Shown here piece by piece: positions 5,707 through 11,289 of a stretch of DNA of 30,186 nt. The notes beneath the pieces are model-generated. The model worked only from the letters and a program-made list of their open reading frames with translations, was not told the origin of the DNA and did not search any database. Position numbers and translations under genes: made by a program. Origin of the DNA: a virus; the IMG/VR virus record IMGVR_UViG_3300046665_000442, positions 1 through 30,186 of that record, one strand, 5' to 3'. Numbering within the stretch: the stretch's first letter is position 1; each line of letters starts with the position of its first letter.

Positions 5707-6743
5707 AGCCCGCCGACCTGACCACCCTGCCGGCGCCGCTGACCCCGCCCGACTGCGATCTGCGCGACTTCGCCTTCATGCCCCTGGACGTCGTGCGCCT
5801 GCGCGACAGCGACCTGGCCGTGACCGCCGAAGCTGACGAGTTCCGCTGTGCCGTGCTGTTGTGGTGCGCGTCGTGGCACCAGGTGCCGGCCGCCAGTCTG
5901 CCCGACGACGACAAGGTGCTGGCCCAGTACGCCGGCTACGGCCGCGTCGTGAAGGAATGGCTCAAGGTGCGCGACGGCGCCATGCGCGGCTGGGTGAAGT
6001 GCAGCGACGGCCGGCTATACCACGCTGTCGTCGCCGAGAAGGCAAACGAGGCCTGGACGGCGAAGCTGCGCCAACGCCTGAAAACGGAATGCGCTCGCAT
6101 CAAGAAGCACAACGAGCGACACGGGACAAGCATCCAGTTTCCCGAGTTCGACGCATGGCTGGCTGCTGGCTGTCCCGTGGGACAGCCGCTACCTGTCCCT
6201 AGCGACAAACAGCCGAAGTCACCGCGACAAGGTGCTTCTGTCACTGGTGAAAACCAATCCAAGGGACAGGGAGAGGGACAGGGACAGTTAACTTCTAAAT
6301 CTTCGTCGTCTCAAGCCTCAACCGAAGTTGGCGCCGGGCAGCCGCATGACGACGACGACCAACCCCGAGAGTCGAAACGGGCTACCGCCATCGCGGCGCT
6401 ACTGCGGGAGGACGGCATCGAAGCGACGTCAGGCGACGCCATCGTCCTCGCCTGGGCAACCGATCCCCGGGTCAACAAGGAACTGCTGGCCTTGGCGATC
6501 GAGAGAGCGAGGAAGTTCAAGCCGGGAGAGGCCATCGGGCTCGTCTACCTCGACAAAGCCGTGCAGACGGTGTTGCAGAAGCAGAGCACGCCAGCCACGG
6601 CGCTTCCGGCAGCACCCCAGCAGGCACCGCAGCGCAAGCCACAGGGCATCGACCCGAAGGGCACGGACGAGAGCTACGAGGACTGGCAGGCCCGCGTCGC
6701 TGCCTACGAGCAGGCCCAGCGCAACGGAGGCCGAGCCGCATGA
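5703..6743 (+). CDS. DUF1376-type phage replication initiator
   Basis: A 346-residue protein with the architecture of phage replication initiators (lambda O / DUF1376). Residues about 15-120 carry the DUF1376 N-terminal winged-helix block (PPDCDLRDFAFMPLDVVRL, FRCAVLLWCASWHQVPAASL, AGYGRVVKEWLKVRDGAMRG). A low-complexity linker at about 150-230 is rich in Gln, Ser, Gly and Asp. A C-terminal helical block follows (ATAIAALLREDGIEATSGDA...VYLDKAVQTVLQ). Family members bind origin sequences and load the host helicase. The linker-coding DNA holds GGGACAG repeats and an AT-rich tract (see the origin feature). The start at 5703 is set by the ATGA overlap with the previous gene and the DUF1376 boundary; the frame extends further upstream but codes poorly there. 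Confidence 0.85.
   Translation: MKPADLTTLPAPLTPPDCDLRDFAFMPLDVVRLRDSDLAVTAEADEFRCAVLLWCASWHQVPAASLPDDDKVLAQYAGYGRVVKEWLKVRDGAMRGWVKCSDGRLYHAVVAEKANEAWTAKLRQRLKTECARIKKHNERHGTSIQFPEFDAWLAAGCPVGQPLPVPSDKQPKSPRQGASVTGENQSKGQGEGQGQLTSKSSSSQASTEVGAGQPHDDDDQPRESKRATAIAALLREDGIEATSGDAIVLAWATDPRVNKELLALAIERARKFKPGEAIGLVYLDKAVQTVLQKQSTPATALPAAPQQAPQRKPQGIDPKGTDESYEDWQARVAAYEQAQRNGGRAA
6170..6305. other. Candidate phage replication origin inside the initiator gene
   Basis: Six copies of the 7-mer GGGACAG or its complement occur here: 6170-6176, 6179-6185, 6193-6199, 6263-6269, 6275-6281 and 6281-6287. Two of them form a perfect inverted repeat GCTGTCCC/GGGACAGC (6169-6186), and a near copy CTGTCAC is at 6238-6244. 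They end at an AT-rich stretch (about 6287-6305) that stands out in GC-rich DNA. Iterons plus an adjacent AT-rich element within the initiator gene is the lambda origin layout. Function is inferred. Confidence 0.55.
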
Positions 6744-6985
6744 ACCGCGAGCCCCTGCACTGCCGGATCTGCGCGCGCTTCATCCCTGCGGCCACGCTGC
6801 GTAAGGACGAGGAAGGCCCAGGGCACTGCGAGGGCTACGACAGGCCCGCCCACTCGACCGACACCCGCTGCGTGCTGTTCAACGAGCGGGGAGCGTGGAA
6901 GACCAGGAAGGCGCAGATGCCGCCGGAGCAGCGCAGGGCCAACGAGACCATTTCGCGCGCGAGCGCACCAACCGCAGCAACTTAG
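6740..6985 (+). CDS. Small Cys-containing phage protein, 81 aa
   Basis: An 81-residue protein. Cysteines at the start (CRIC in LHCRICARFIP) and at HCEGYDRPAHSTDTRC could bind a metal, as in small zinc-ribbon-like phage proteins, but the spacing does not match a named family. It overlaps the initiator gene by 4 bp (ATGA). Its 3' end contains one copy of a 17-bp direct repeat shared with the region just after the next gene. Function unknown. Confidence 0.7.
   Translation: MNREPLHCRICARFIPAATLRKDEEGPGHCEGYDRPAHSTDTRCVLFNERGAWKTRKAQMPPEQRRANETISRASAPTAAT
6955..6971 (+). repeat. 17-bp direct repeat, copy 1
   Basis: GCGCGCGAGCGCACCAA at 6955-6971, inside the end of the 81-aa gene, recurs exactly at 7466-7482, just after the stop of the serine-rich gene. 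The pair brackets that gene. Confidence 0.9.
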
Positions 6986-6997
6986 GAGAAAGACAAC

Positions 6998-7459
6998 ATG
7001 TGGCCATTCGACATTTTCGCCGCTCGCCGCGCCGCTGAGGACGCAAAGCGACGCGCTGAGCACGAGAAGGCAATGCAACGCCTCAAGGAGAGCTTGGATG
7101 CGGCCGAGCGTCGCCGCCGGCAGTTCCAGGCAACCGTAGCGATGCGGCAGCAGCACGCATCGTCCAGCGCCGCGCCGCACAGCAGGTCCGCCAGAGGCGC
7201 CTACGATGACCCGCTGAGCCCGCTCAACCCGCTGTCGCCGCTGAGCCCGGCCCAGCAGTTCAGCACGTGGGCCGTGCCTGCCGAGGAGCCACGCCACGCT
7301 GCGCCCAGCCACTGCGCCAGCTCGAGCAGCCATTCGTCGAACTCGTCCAGCGACTACAGCTCGAGCCACAGCAGCCACGACCACTCGTGCTCGAGCAGCA
7401 GCTACGACACTTCCTCGAGCTACGACAGTGGCTCGTCGTCGAGCAGCAGCGATTTCTAA
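6998..7459 (+). CDS. Serine-rich C-terminal tail protein
   Basis: A 153-residue protein in three parts. Residues 1-55 form a charged, basic coiled-coil-like region (WPFDIFAARRAAEDAKRRAEHEKAMQRLK). Residues about 56-105 are Pro/Leu-rich with a short repeat (NPLSPLSPLSP). Residues about 106-153 are a tail almost wholly of Ser with Asp, His and Tyr. The tail is encoded by AGC/TCG-rich repetitive DNA (about 7310-7455). The start at 6998 has an AGGAGA ribosome binding site. Exact 17-bp direct repeats lie on both sides of the gene. I do not recognise a function; such tails are often flexible or phosphorylated. Confidence 0.75.
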   Translation: MWPFDIFAARRAAEDAKRRAEHEKAMQRLKESLDAAERRRRQFQATVAMRQQHASSSAAPHSRSARGAYDDPLSPLNPLSPLSPAQQFSTWAVPAEEPRHAAPSHCASSSSHSSNSSSDYSSSHSSHDHSCSSSSYDTSSSYDSGSSSSSSDF

Positions 7460-7465
7460 CCACCA

Positions 7466-7482
7466 GCGCGCGAGCGCACCAA
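7466..7482 (+). repeat. 17-bp direct repeat, copy 2
   Basis: Exact copy of the 6955-6971 repeat, 6 bp after the stop of the serine-rich gene. A hairpin GTCCCC/GGGGAC (7483-7501) follows directly. Confidence 0.9.
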
Positions 7483-7523
7483 GTCCCCGGGTTGCGGGGA
7501 CGACAACAACCTGAAAGGCAGAC

Positions 7524-8180
7524 ATGAAATTTCGCAAAAAGCCGGTCGTGATCGAGGCAACGCAGTGGTTCAAGAACGGCGACCATCCGGAGGACTATGC
7601 GACCGTCGTGCATGGCTTCGAGAACGGCCAGCCGCGTGAATTCAGCCCGGAGCAGCGCCGTGAAAACGACTGGGATGGGTCTATCGTGCGTCGCTACCGT
7701 ACGCCGGAAATGGACGGGCAGCAGGCATGCAAGCATTGCGGCGACATCATGCATAACCACGGCTGGATCGAGACGCTGGAAGGCGGGCACATCGTGTGCC
7801 CGGGTGACTGGATCATCACCGGCGTGCAGGGCGAGCACTACCCGTGCAAGCCCGACATCTTCGCAGCGACGTACGAGCCAGCTGAGAACATGGCCGCGCA
7901 GCAGCCGATCACTGGCCTGACCTTCGGCACCGCGCTGACCGCACTGAAGACCGGCCAGCGCGTGGCGCGCGCCGGCTGGAACGGCAAAGGCATGTTCGCC
8001 TACCTGGTGCCGGCCAACAGCTACTCGGCGCAGACGGGCGCCGCGAAGGCCTTCTTCGGCGAAGGCGGCATGGTCCCCTACAACGCCTACCTCGCGCTCA
8101 AGGGCGCCGACGACACCGTGAGCACCTGGGCGCCCAGCGGCAGCGACGCACTGGCCGAGGACTGGCAGATCGTCGAGTAA
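7524..8180 (+). CDS. Two-domain phage protein with C-terminal DUF2829 (Tad2-like)
   Basis: A 218-residue fusion. Residues 1-118 are the phage domain that begins MKFRKKPVVIEATQW and closes GGHIVCPGDWIITGV...PCKPDIFAATYE; it has CKHC (Cys69, Cys72), His77, His79, Cys92 and Cys108, which could bind metal. Residues 132-218 match DUF2829: LTFGTALTALKTGQRVARAG, WNGKGMFAYLVP, PYNAYLALKGADD and a final LAEDWQIVE. DUF2829 includes Tad2, the anti-Thoeris protein that sequesters the cyclic nucleotide signal of that defence. Whether this fusion binds such a signal is inference. The start at 7524 has an AAAGG site. Confidence 0.85.
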   Translation: MKFRKKPVVIEATQWFKNGDHPEDYATVVHGFENGQPREFSPEQRRENDWDGSIVRRYRTPEMDGQQACKHCGDIMHNHGWIETLEGGHIVCPGDWIITGVQGEHYPCKPDIFAATYEPAENMAAQQPITGLTFGTALTALKTGQRVARAGWNGKGMFAYLVPANSYSAQTGAAKAFFGEGGMVPYNAYLALKGADDTVSTWAPSGSDALAEDWQIVE

Positions 8181-8190
8181 CCGAACCACC

Positions 8191-8209
8191 CCGCCCGCAC
8201 GCCGGGCGG
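8191..8209 (+). repeat. Intergenic GC-rich hairpin followed by CAA repeats
   Basis: A 7-bp stem CCGCCCG/CGGGCGG with a 5-nt loop is followed by CAACAACAAC and then the ribosome binding site of the next gene. A similar hairpin-then-ACAACAAC arrangement lies at 7483-7510 before the previous gene. There is no T run, so it is not a normal terminator; it may affect mRNA stability. Confidence 0.5.
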
Positions 8210-8239
8210 CAACAACAACGACACGGGAGAACCTGAACG

Positions 8240-8377
8240 ATGAAACTGGCAATCGCAAGCATCGCAATCGGCATGCTGATCTTGATCCTGCTGCTGGCCC
8301 TGCCGGTAGTCGAAGAACTGGCAAAGCTGCGGGCGGCTGACGGCAAAACGCACACGAGCCGCGAGGTGCGCCCATGA
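8240..8377 (+). CDS. Single-pass membrane peptide, 45 aa
   Basis: A 45-residue protein starting MKLAIASIAIGMLILILLLA. One hydrophobic segment covers about residues 3-25, followed by a charged tail (EELAKLRAADGKTHTSREVRP). The start at 8240 follows a GGGAG site. The stop overlaps the RusA start by 4 bp (8374-8377), which argues that it is translated. Function unknown. Confidence 0.65.
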   Translation: MKLAIASIAIGMLILILLLALPVVEELAKLRAADGKTHTSREVRP

Positions 8378-8832
8378 TCACCCTCACCCTCACCCTGCCC
8401 TACCCGCTGTCCGCGAACCGCTACTGGCGCCCGGTGAAGCTCGGCAAGCACATCAGCATCGTGCCGACCACCGAGGCGAAGGCGTTCCGGAAGGACATCG
8501 CCGCGCGCTGCCGCGACCAGGGCGTCCGCATGCCTCTGGCCGGCCGCGTGCACATCGACGTGAAGCTGTACCCGGCGCGGCCGCAGGACTGGCAGAAGCG
8601 CATGCGCAAGGAAGGTGCCGCGTGGGACGACACCGTGCGCTGCATCGACATCGACAACGCCAACAAGGTGCTGCTCGACGCGCTGAAGGACGTGGCGATC
8701 GAGGACGACAGGTGGGTGCGCCGCCTGACCAGCGAGCGCATGGAGCCGGACGGCGAGGCCCGCGTCGTGGTCACGATCACGGCCATGCCGGTGGCGCAGC
8801 CGCAGGCGGATCTGCTTGGGGAGGCGGCATGA
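8374..8832 (+). CDS. rusA: RusA-family Holliday junction resolvase
   Basis: A 152-residue protein of RusA size and pattern. It opens LTLPYPLSANRYWRP, the usual RusA start, and the core carries Asp92 and Asp94 in CIDIDNANKVLLDALKD and Asp111/Asp112 in AIEDDRWV, matching the acidic metal-binding residues of the family. RusA cuts four-way DNA junctions in replicating or recombining phage DNA before packaging. It overlaps both neighbours by 4 bp (ATGA), so it is co-translated in the early right operon. Confidence 0.93.
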   Translation: MITLTLTLPYPLSANRYWRPVKLGKHISIVPTTEAKAFRKDIAARCRDQGVRMPLAGRVHIDVKLYPARPQDWQKRMRKEGAAWDDTVRCIDIDNANKVLLDALKDVAIEDDRWVRRLTSERMEPDGEARVVVTITAMPVAQPQADLLGEAA

Positions 8833-9152
8833 AGACCGATCGCGACTTGCAGGCATGGATGGAGAAGGCGCTGTACCTACCGCCTGAGCTGCGCGACTTC
8901 CACGACCAGAAGGACCTGTTCAAAGCCATCCACGAGATCATCAGCGAGAACGACGGCACGAAGGCCATCACCTGGCGCGACGCGCACATCTACACCATCG
9001 ACGTCTTCCTGTGGTTCATGGCCCACCGCGGCTACACGCTGCAGCGCAGCCGCGCGCGCATGCCGTTCGGCAGCTTGGCCGACACACTGAAGGCGTGGGC
9101 GGAGGAGCGTACGGCGCGCATCGTGGCCGCGTTGAAAGGCGGTGCCGCATGA
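8829..9152 (+). CDS. Hypothetical early phage protein, 107 aa
   Basis: A 107-residue helical protein starting MKTDRDLQAWMEKALYLPPE, with a motif DAHIYTIDVFLWFMAHRGYTLQ and a basic C-terminus. The start at 8829 overlaps the rusA stop by 4 bp. The segment around FLWFMAH is hydrophobic but too short and mixed for a clear membrane helix. Function unknown; it belongs with the nuclease and antiterminator genes. Confidence 0.7.
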   Translation: MKTDRDLQAWMEKALYLPPELRDFHDQKDLFKAIHEIISENDGTKAITWRDAHIYTIDVFLWFMAHRGYTLQRSRARMPFGSLADTLKAWAEERTARIVAALKGGAA

Positions 9153-9328
9153 CGCCCGAGCAAACCGCCCTCGCCTGCGCCGCCTGCTTCGCCGTGGGCT
9201 TCATCGGCGGGTTCGCCGGCGGCTTCCGCGTCGCGGCCATGATCATGACAGGCGTGCGCAAGGTGCGCGGCCGTGGCCAGCTGCGCGTCGTGGCGTCGGA
9301 CGGTCGACTGAGGGAGGACGTGGCGTGA
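9149..9328 (+). CDS. Small membrane protein, 59 aa
   Basis: A 59-residue protein with one Gly/Ala-rich hydrophobic stretch (ACFAVGFIGGFAGGFRVAAMIM), followed by a basic tail (KVRGRGQLRVV). The start at 9149 overlaps the previous stop by 4 bp, and its own stop overlaps the next GTG start. It is probably a single-pass inner-membrane protein. Function unknown. Confidence 0.65.
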   Translation: MTPEQTALACAACFAVGFIGGFAGGFRVAAMIMTGVRKVRGRGQLRVVASDGRLREDVA

Positions 9329-9501
9329 GCATGGCCGACAAGACCGACGCCGAGCTGGCCGCCGATGCACGCATGATCGTGGCCGCGCTCACCAGGATCC
9401 GCACCGAGGCCGCGAAGCGCGGAATCGAGATCGACCTCATGACCTACTACGACGGTAAGGTCGAGGTGCAGATCGAGCGCGTACGGAGGGAAAAGCTTTG
9501 A
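9325..9501 (+). CDS. Hypothetical early phage protein, 58 aa (GTG start)
   Basis: A 58-residue protein (residues 1-20 MSMADKTDAELAADARMIVA). I choose the GTG at 9325 over the ATG at 9331 because a GAGGGAGG ribosome binding site sits at the right distance (7 nt) from the GTG, and GTG overlaps the previous TGA. It is helical with a conserved-looking EIDLMTYYDGKVEVQIE segment. Function unknown. Confidence 0.65.
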   Translation: MSMADKTDAELAADARMIVAALTRIRTEAAKRGIEIDLMTYYDGKVEVQIERVRREKL

Positions 9502-10010
9502 CCGAACGCCGCACCATGATCACCCTGAAGTGGCGCCCTGCCGGTTCGCCGGCGCGGCGCCTGGACGATTTCGTCGAGGACCGGACCGAGCCGACGCGGG
9601 CGCCGCAGCGCCGCAACCAACCAGCGCGCCAAGTCGAGCGCCGCAGCATCGGCCGCCGCCTGGAGAACTGGGGCATGTGGGCCAACATGGACAACCGAAG
9701 CGGCGGCAGCGGTGCCGACTGCATGACAGGCGTCATCTGCGAGAGCATGCGGCGGCACGCGGTCGGCGAACTGCACCCGCCAGCGCCGGTCAACGACCGC
9801 ATCGACGTGCCGGACGCCGAGCGGATCAATTCCGCCCTCGGCAAGATCGACGAGCTGCACCGCTGGGTGCTGCACTGGACCTACGTCGTGTGCGCGAAAC
9901 CATGGGGTGTCGCCGGGGCCTGTGGCTTCCCCACGCGTGAATACGACGGCCGCCTGCTAGCCGCTCAGGAGGCAATCGAAGCCGTTGTTGGTGGACAACA
10001 AAATTCCTAA
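9498..10010 (+). CDS. Candidate Q-like late antiterminator
   Basis: A protein of up to 170 residues. The first third is basic (many Arg). The middle has RLENWGMWANMDNRSGGSG, a segment reminiscent of proteins found before the terminase genes in Burkholderiales prophages. The C-terminal third (INSALGKIDELHRWVLHWTY...GVAGACGFPTREYDGRLLAAQEAIEA) has the rhythm of a sigma region 4-like helix-turn-helix, as in Q/RinA-type late regulators. It lies immediately before a strong promoter followed by two terminators, where lambda places Q. The start is either TTG at 9498, with GGAGGG upstream, or ATG at 9516. The function is inferred mainly from position and fold pattern. Confidence 0.6.
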   Translation: MTERRTMITLKWRPAGSPARRLDDFVEDRTEPTRAPQRRNQPARQVERRSIGRRLENWGMWANMDNRSGGSGADCMTGVICESMRRHAVGELHPPAPVNDRIDVPDAERINSALGKIDELHRWVLHWTYVVCAKPWGVAGACGFPTREYDGRLLAAQEAIEAVVGGQQNS

Positions 10011-10020
10011 GCGAAATTTC

Positions 10021-10049
10021 TTGACTGCAAGCGGACTCAGCAGTAAATT
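10021..10049 (+). promoter_or_regulatory. Late promoter (pR'-like)
   Basis: TTGACT (10021-10026), a 17-bp spacer and TAAATT (10044-10049). It starts 11 bp after the candidate antiterminator gene and points at the late genes through two terminators. It carries no repressor operator, as expected for a constitutive pR'-type promoter. Confidence 0.8.
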
Positions 10050-10097
10050 CCAGACACCAACATTTTCCAGCAGTACATTTTCCGATCGGACAGCAGT
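10038..10097 (+). repeat. Three CAGCAGT direct repeats at the late promoter
   Basis: CAGCAGT occurs at 10038-10044, 10068-10074 and 10091-10097. The first two copies extend to a shared CAGCAGTANATT. The first copy overlaps the -10 box. They could be sites for the antiterminator, by analogy with Q-utilisation sites; this is inferred from position only. Confidence 0.5.
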
Positions 10098-10116
10098 GGT
10101 CTCCCAGTGGGAGACC
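10098..10116 (+). repeat. Perfect inverted repeat in the late leader
   Basis: GGTCTCCC-AGT-GGGAGACC: a perfect 8-bp stem with a 3-nt loop, about 50 nt into the predicted late leader RNA and upstream of both terminators. No T run follows, so it is not a terminator. It could be a pause or antitermination element. Confidence 0.75.
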
Positions 10117-10143
10117 CTGGCACGTCCGGAGAAAATGTCCCGA

Positions 10144-10176
10144 AGCCCTGCGATCAGCGATGACGCGGGGCTTTTT
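10144..10176 (+). terminator. First late-leader terminator (tR'-like)
   Basis: A 9-bp stem AGCCCTGCG/CGCGGGGCT with one G-T pair and an 11-nt loop, followed by five T residues. It lies about 90 nt after the late promoter start, before any late gene. Confidence 0.8.
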
Positions 10177-10221
10177 GCTTTCCGTACCGTGTCTCCTCTG
10201 TCGGCGCTCCACCGGCAGTTC

Positions 10222-10247
10222 GCCCGCCTCGCGCGGGCTTTTTTATT
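10222..10247 (+). terminator. Second late-leader terminator
   Basis: Stem GCCCGC/GCGGGC with a 5-nt loop and six T residues then ATT. It is tandem with the terminator at 10144, and the first late gene begins 13 bp later. Confidence 0.85.
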
Positions 10248-10259
10248 CGAAGGTGAAGG

Positions 10260-10469
10260 ATGGCGAGCAGCGCGCCGCAGGTGAACGTCAACACGATCAT
10301 GCGCATCACGACGACGAACCGCCAGGCAGAACTGGGCACCATGCTGAACGCGGCCGCGCCGATCAGGTCGACCGCGCCGAACGTCGCAACGATCCTGAGC
10401 GCGGCGCCCGTGAACCGCTCGGCCGACATTGGCCCCGCAACCTTGAACCGGACAGTGAGTTTTCCATGA
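10260..10469 (+). CDS. Hypothetical first late gene, 69 aa
   Basis: A 69-residue protein starting MASSAPQVNVNTIMRITTTN. It is rich in Asn, Thr and Ala, with a repeated feel (TAPNVATILSAAPVNRSADIGPATLNR), and has no cysteine or membrane segment. The start at 10260 has an AAGGTGAAGG site, and the stop overlaps the next ATG by 4 bp. It is the first gene after the late terminators. Function unknown; it may be a small structural or decoration protein. Confidence 0.6.
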   Translation: MASSAPQVNVNTIMRITTTNRQAELGTMLNAAAPIRSTAPNVATILSAAPVNRSADIGPATLNRTVSFP

Positions 10470-10774
10470 CCATGAACGTCGGCGAGTACGGCCTCGTCTT
10501 CAACTTGAACGTCAACTTCGACATCTCGGCCGCGACGTCGCTGCAGCTGGCGATCACGCGGCCCGACGGCACGGCGATCGCGGGCGTGCCCACGGTCGGC
10601 CTCGTCGACCTGGTCACGAGCGACAGCGGTACCTTCCTCGCGAAGCAGTACTGCGGCTACACGTTCCAGAACGGCGACCTGAACCAGACCGGCGACTACC
10701 TCGCGCGCCTGACCTATACCGACGCTACGAAGCGGCTGATCTCCGACCCGACGTCGTTCACCGTCAGCCCGTAA
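10466..10774 (+). CDS. Hypothetical structural-type protein, 102 aa
   Basis: A 102-residue protein starting MTMNVGEYGLVFNLNVNFDI. It is beta-rich (alternating hydrophobic residues, QLAITRPDGTAIAGVP, YTFQNGDLNQTGDYLARLTYTD) and ends DPTSFTVSP, which gives the look of a small immunoglobulin-like or BppU-type domain. The start overlaps the previous stop (ATGA). It could be a decoration or baseplate-type protein, but the assignment is by fold pattern only. Confidence 0.65.
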   Translation: MTMNVGEYGLVFNLNVNFDISAATSLQLAITRPDGTAIAGVPTVGLVDLVTSDSGTFLAKQYCGYTFQNGDLNQTGDYLARLTYTDATKRLISDPTSFTVSP

Positions 10775-10845
10775 CAGTCTCTGCCCGCCAAGGCACGGCG
10801 AGCGTGAGGCGCACACGTAAAAACGCACCAATTCACGAGGCGATG

Positions 10846-11289
10846 ATGAGCAACACCACCTATACCCCCGAGCTGGCTGCCAAGTTCTGCGCCGCCATCG
10901 CGGACGGTGGCTCGCTCCGCTCCGTCTGCAAGAAGGCTGGCATGCCCAGCAAGGCCACCGTGTACCGCTGGCTGACCGATCATCCCGAGTTCCGCCCGAT
11001 GTACGAGAAGGCGACGGACGACCGCGCAGACGGACAGGTCGACGAGATTGTAGATATCGCCGACAACTGCAAGCCAGACCCAGACTCGGTGCGCAAGGCG
11101 CGTCTGCAGATTTACGCGCGCATCGAGGCGGTCCAGAAGATGAAGCCGCGCAAGTACGGTCGGCAGCTTCAGCTCACCGGCGAAGGCGGCGGACCAATCG
11201 ACCACCGCGTGCAGCAAATGTCGGACGAAGAACTGGACGCGGCGATCGCGAAGGCGTCCGCGGCGACGAGCCATGACGGCGACGAGTAG
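10846..11289 (+). CDS. Terminase small subunit, Sf6 type
   Basis: A 147-residue protein that recognises phage DNA and recruits the large terminase. The N-terminal helix-turn-helix (YTPELAAKFCAAIADGGSLR, SVCKKAGMPSKATVYRWLTDHPEF), then the acidic YEKATDDRADGQVDEIVDIAD and the IYARIEAVQKMKPRKYG block match the Sf6 gp1-type small terminase layout. I choose the ATG at 10846 over the in-frame codons before it because GAGG lies 5-9 nt upstream. It overlaps the large terminase gene by 17 bp. Confidence 0.88.
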   Translation: MSNTTYTPELAAKFCAAIADGGSLRSVCKKAGMPSKATVYRWLTDHPEFRPMYEKATDDRADGQVDEIVDIADNCKPDPDSVRKARLQIYARIEAVQKMKPRKYGRQLQLTGEGGGPIDHRVQQMSDEELDAAIAKASAATSHDGDE

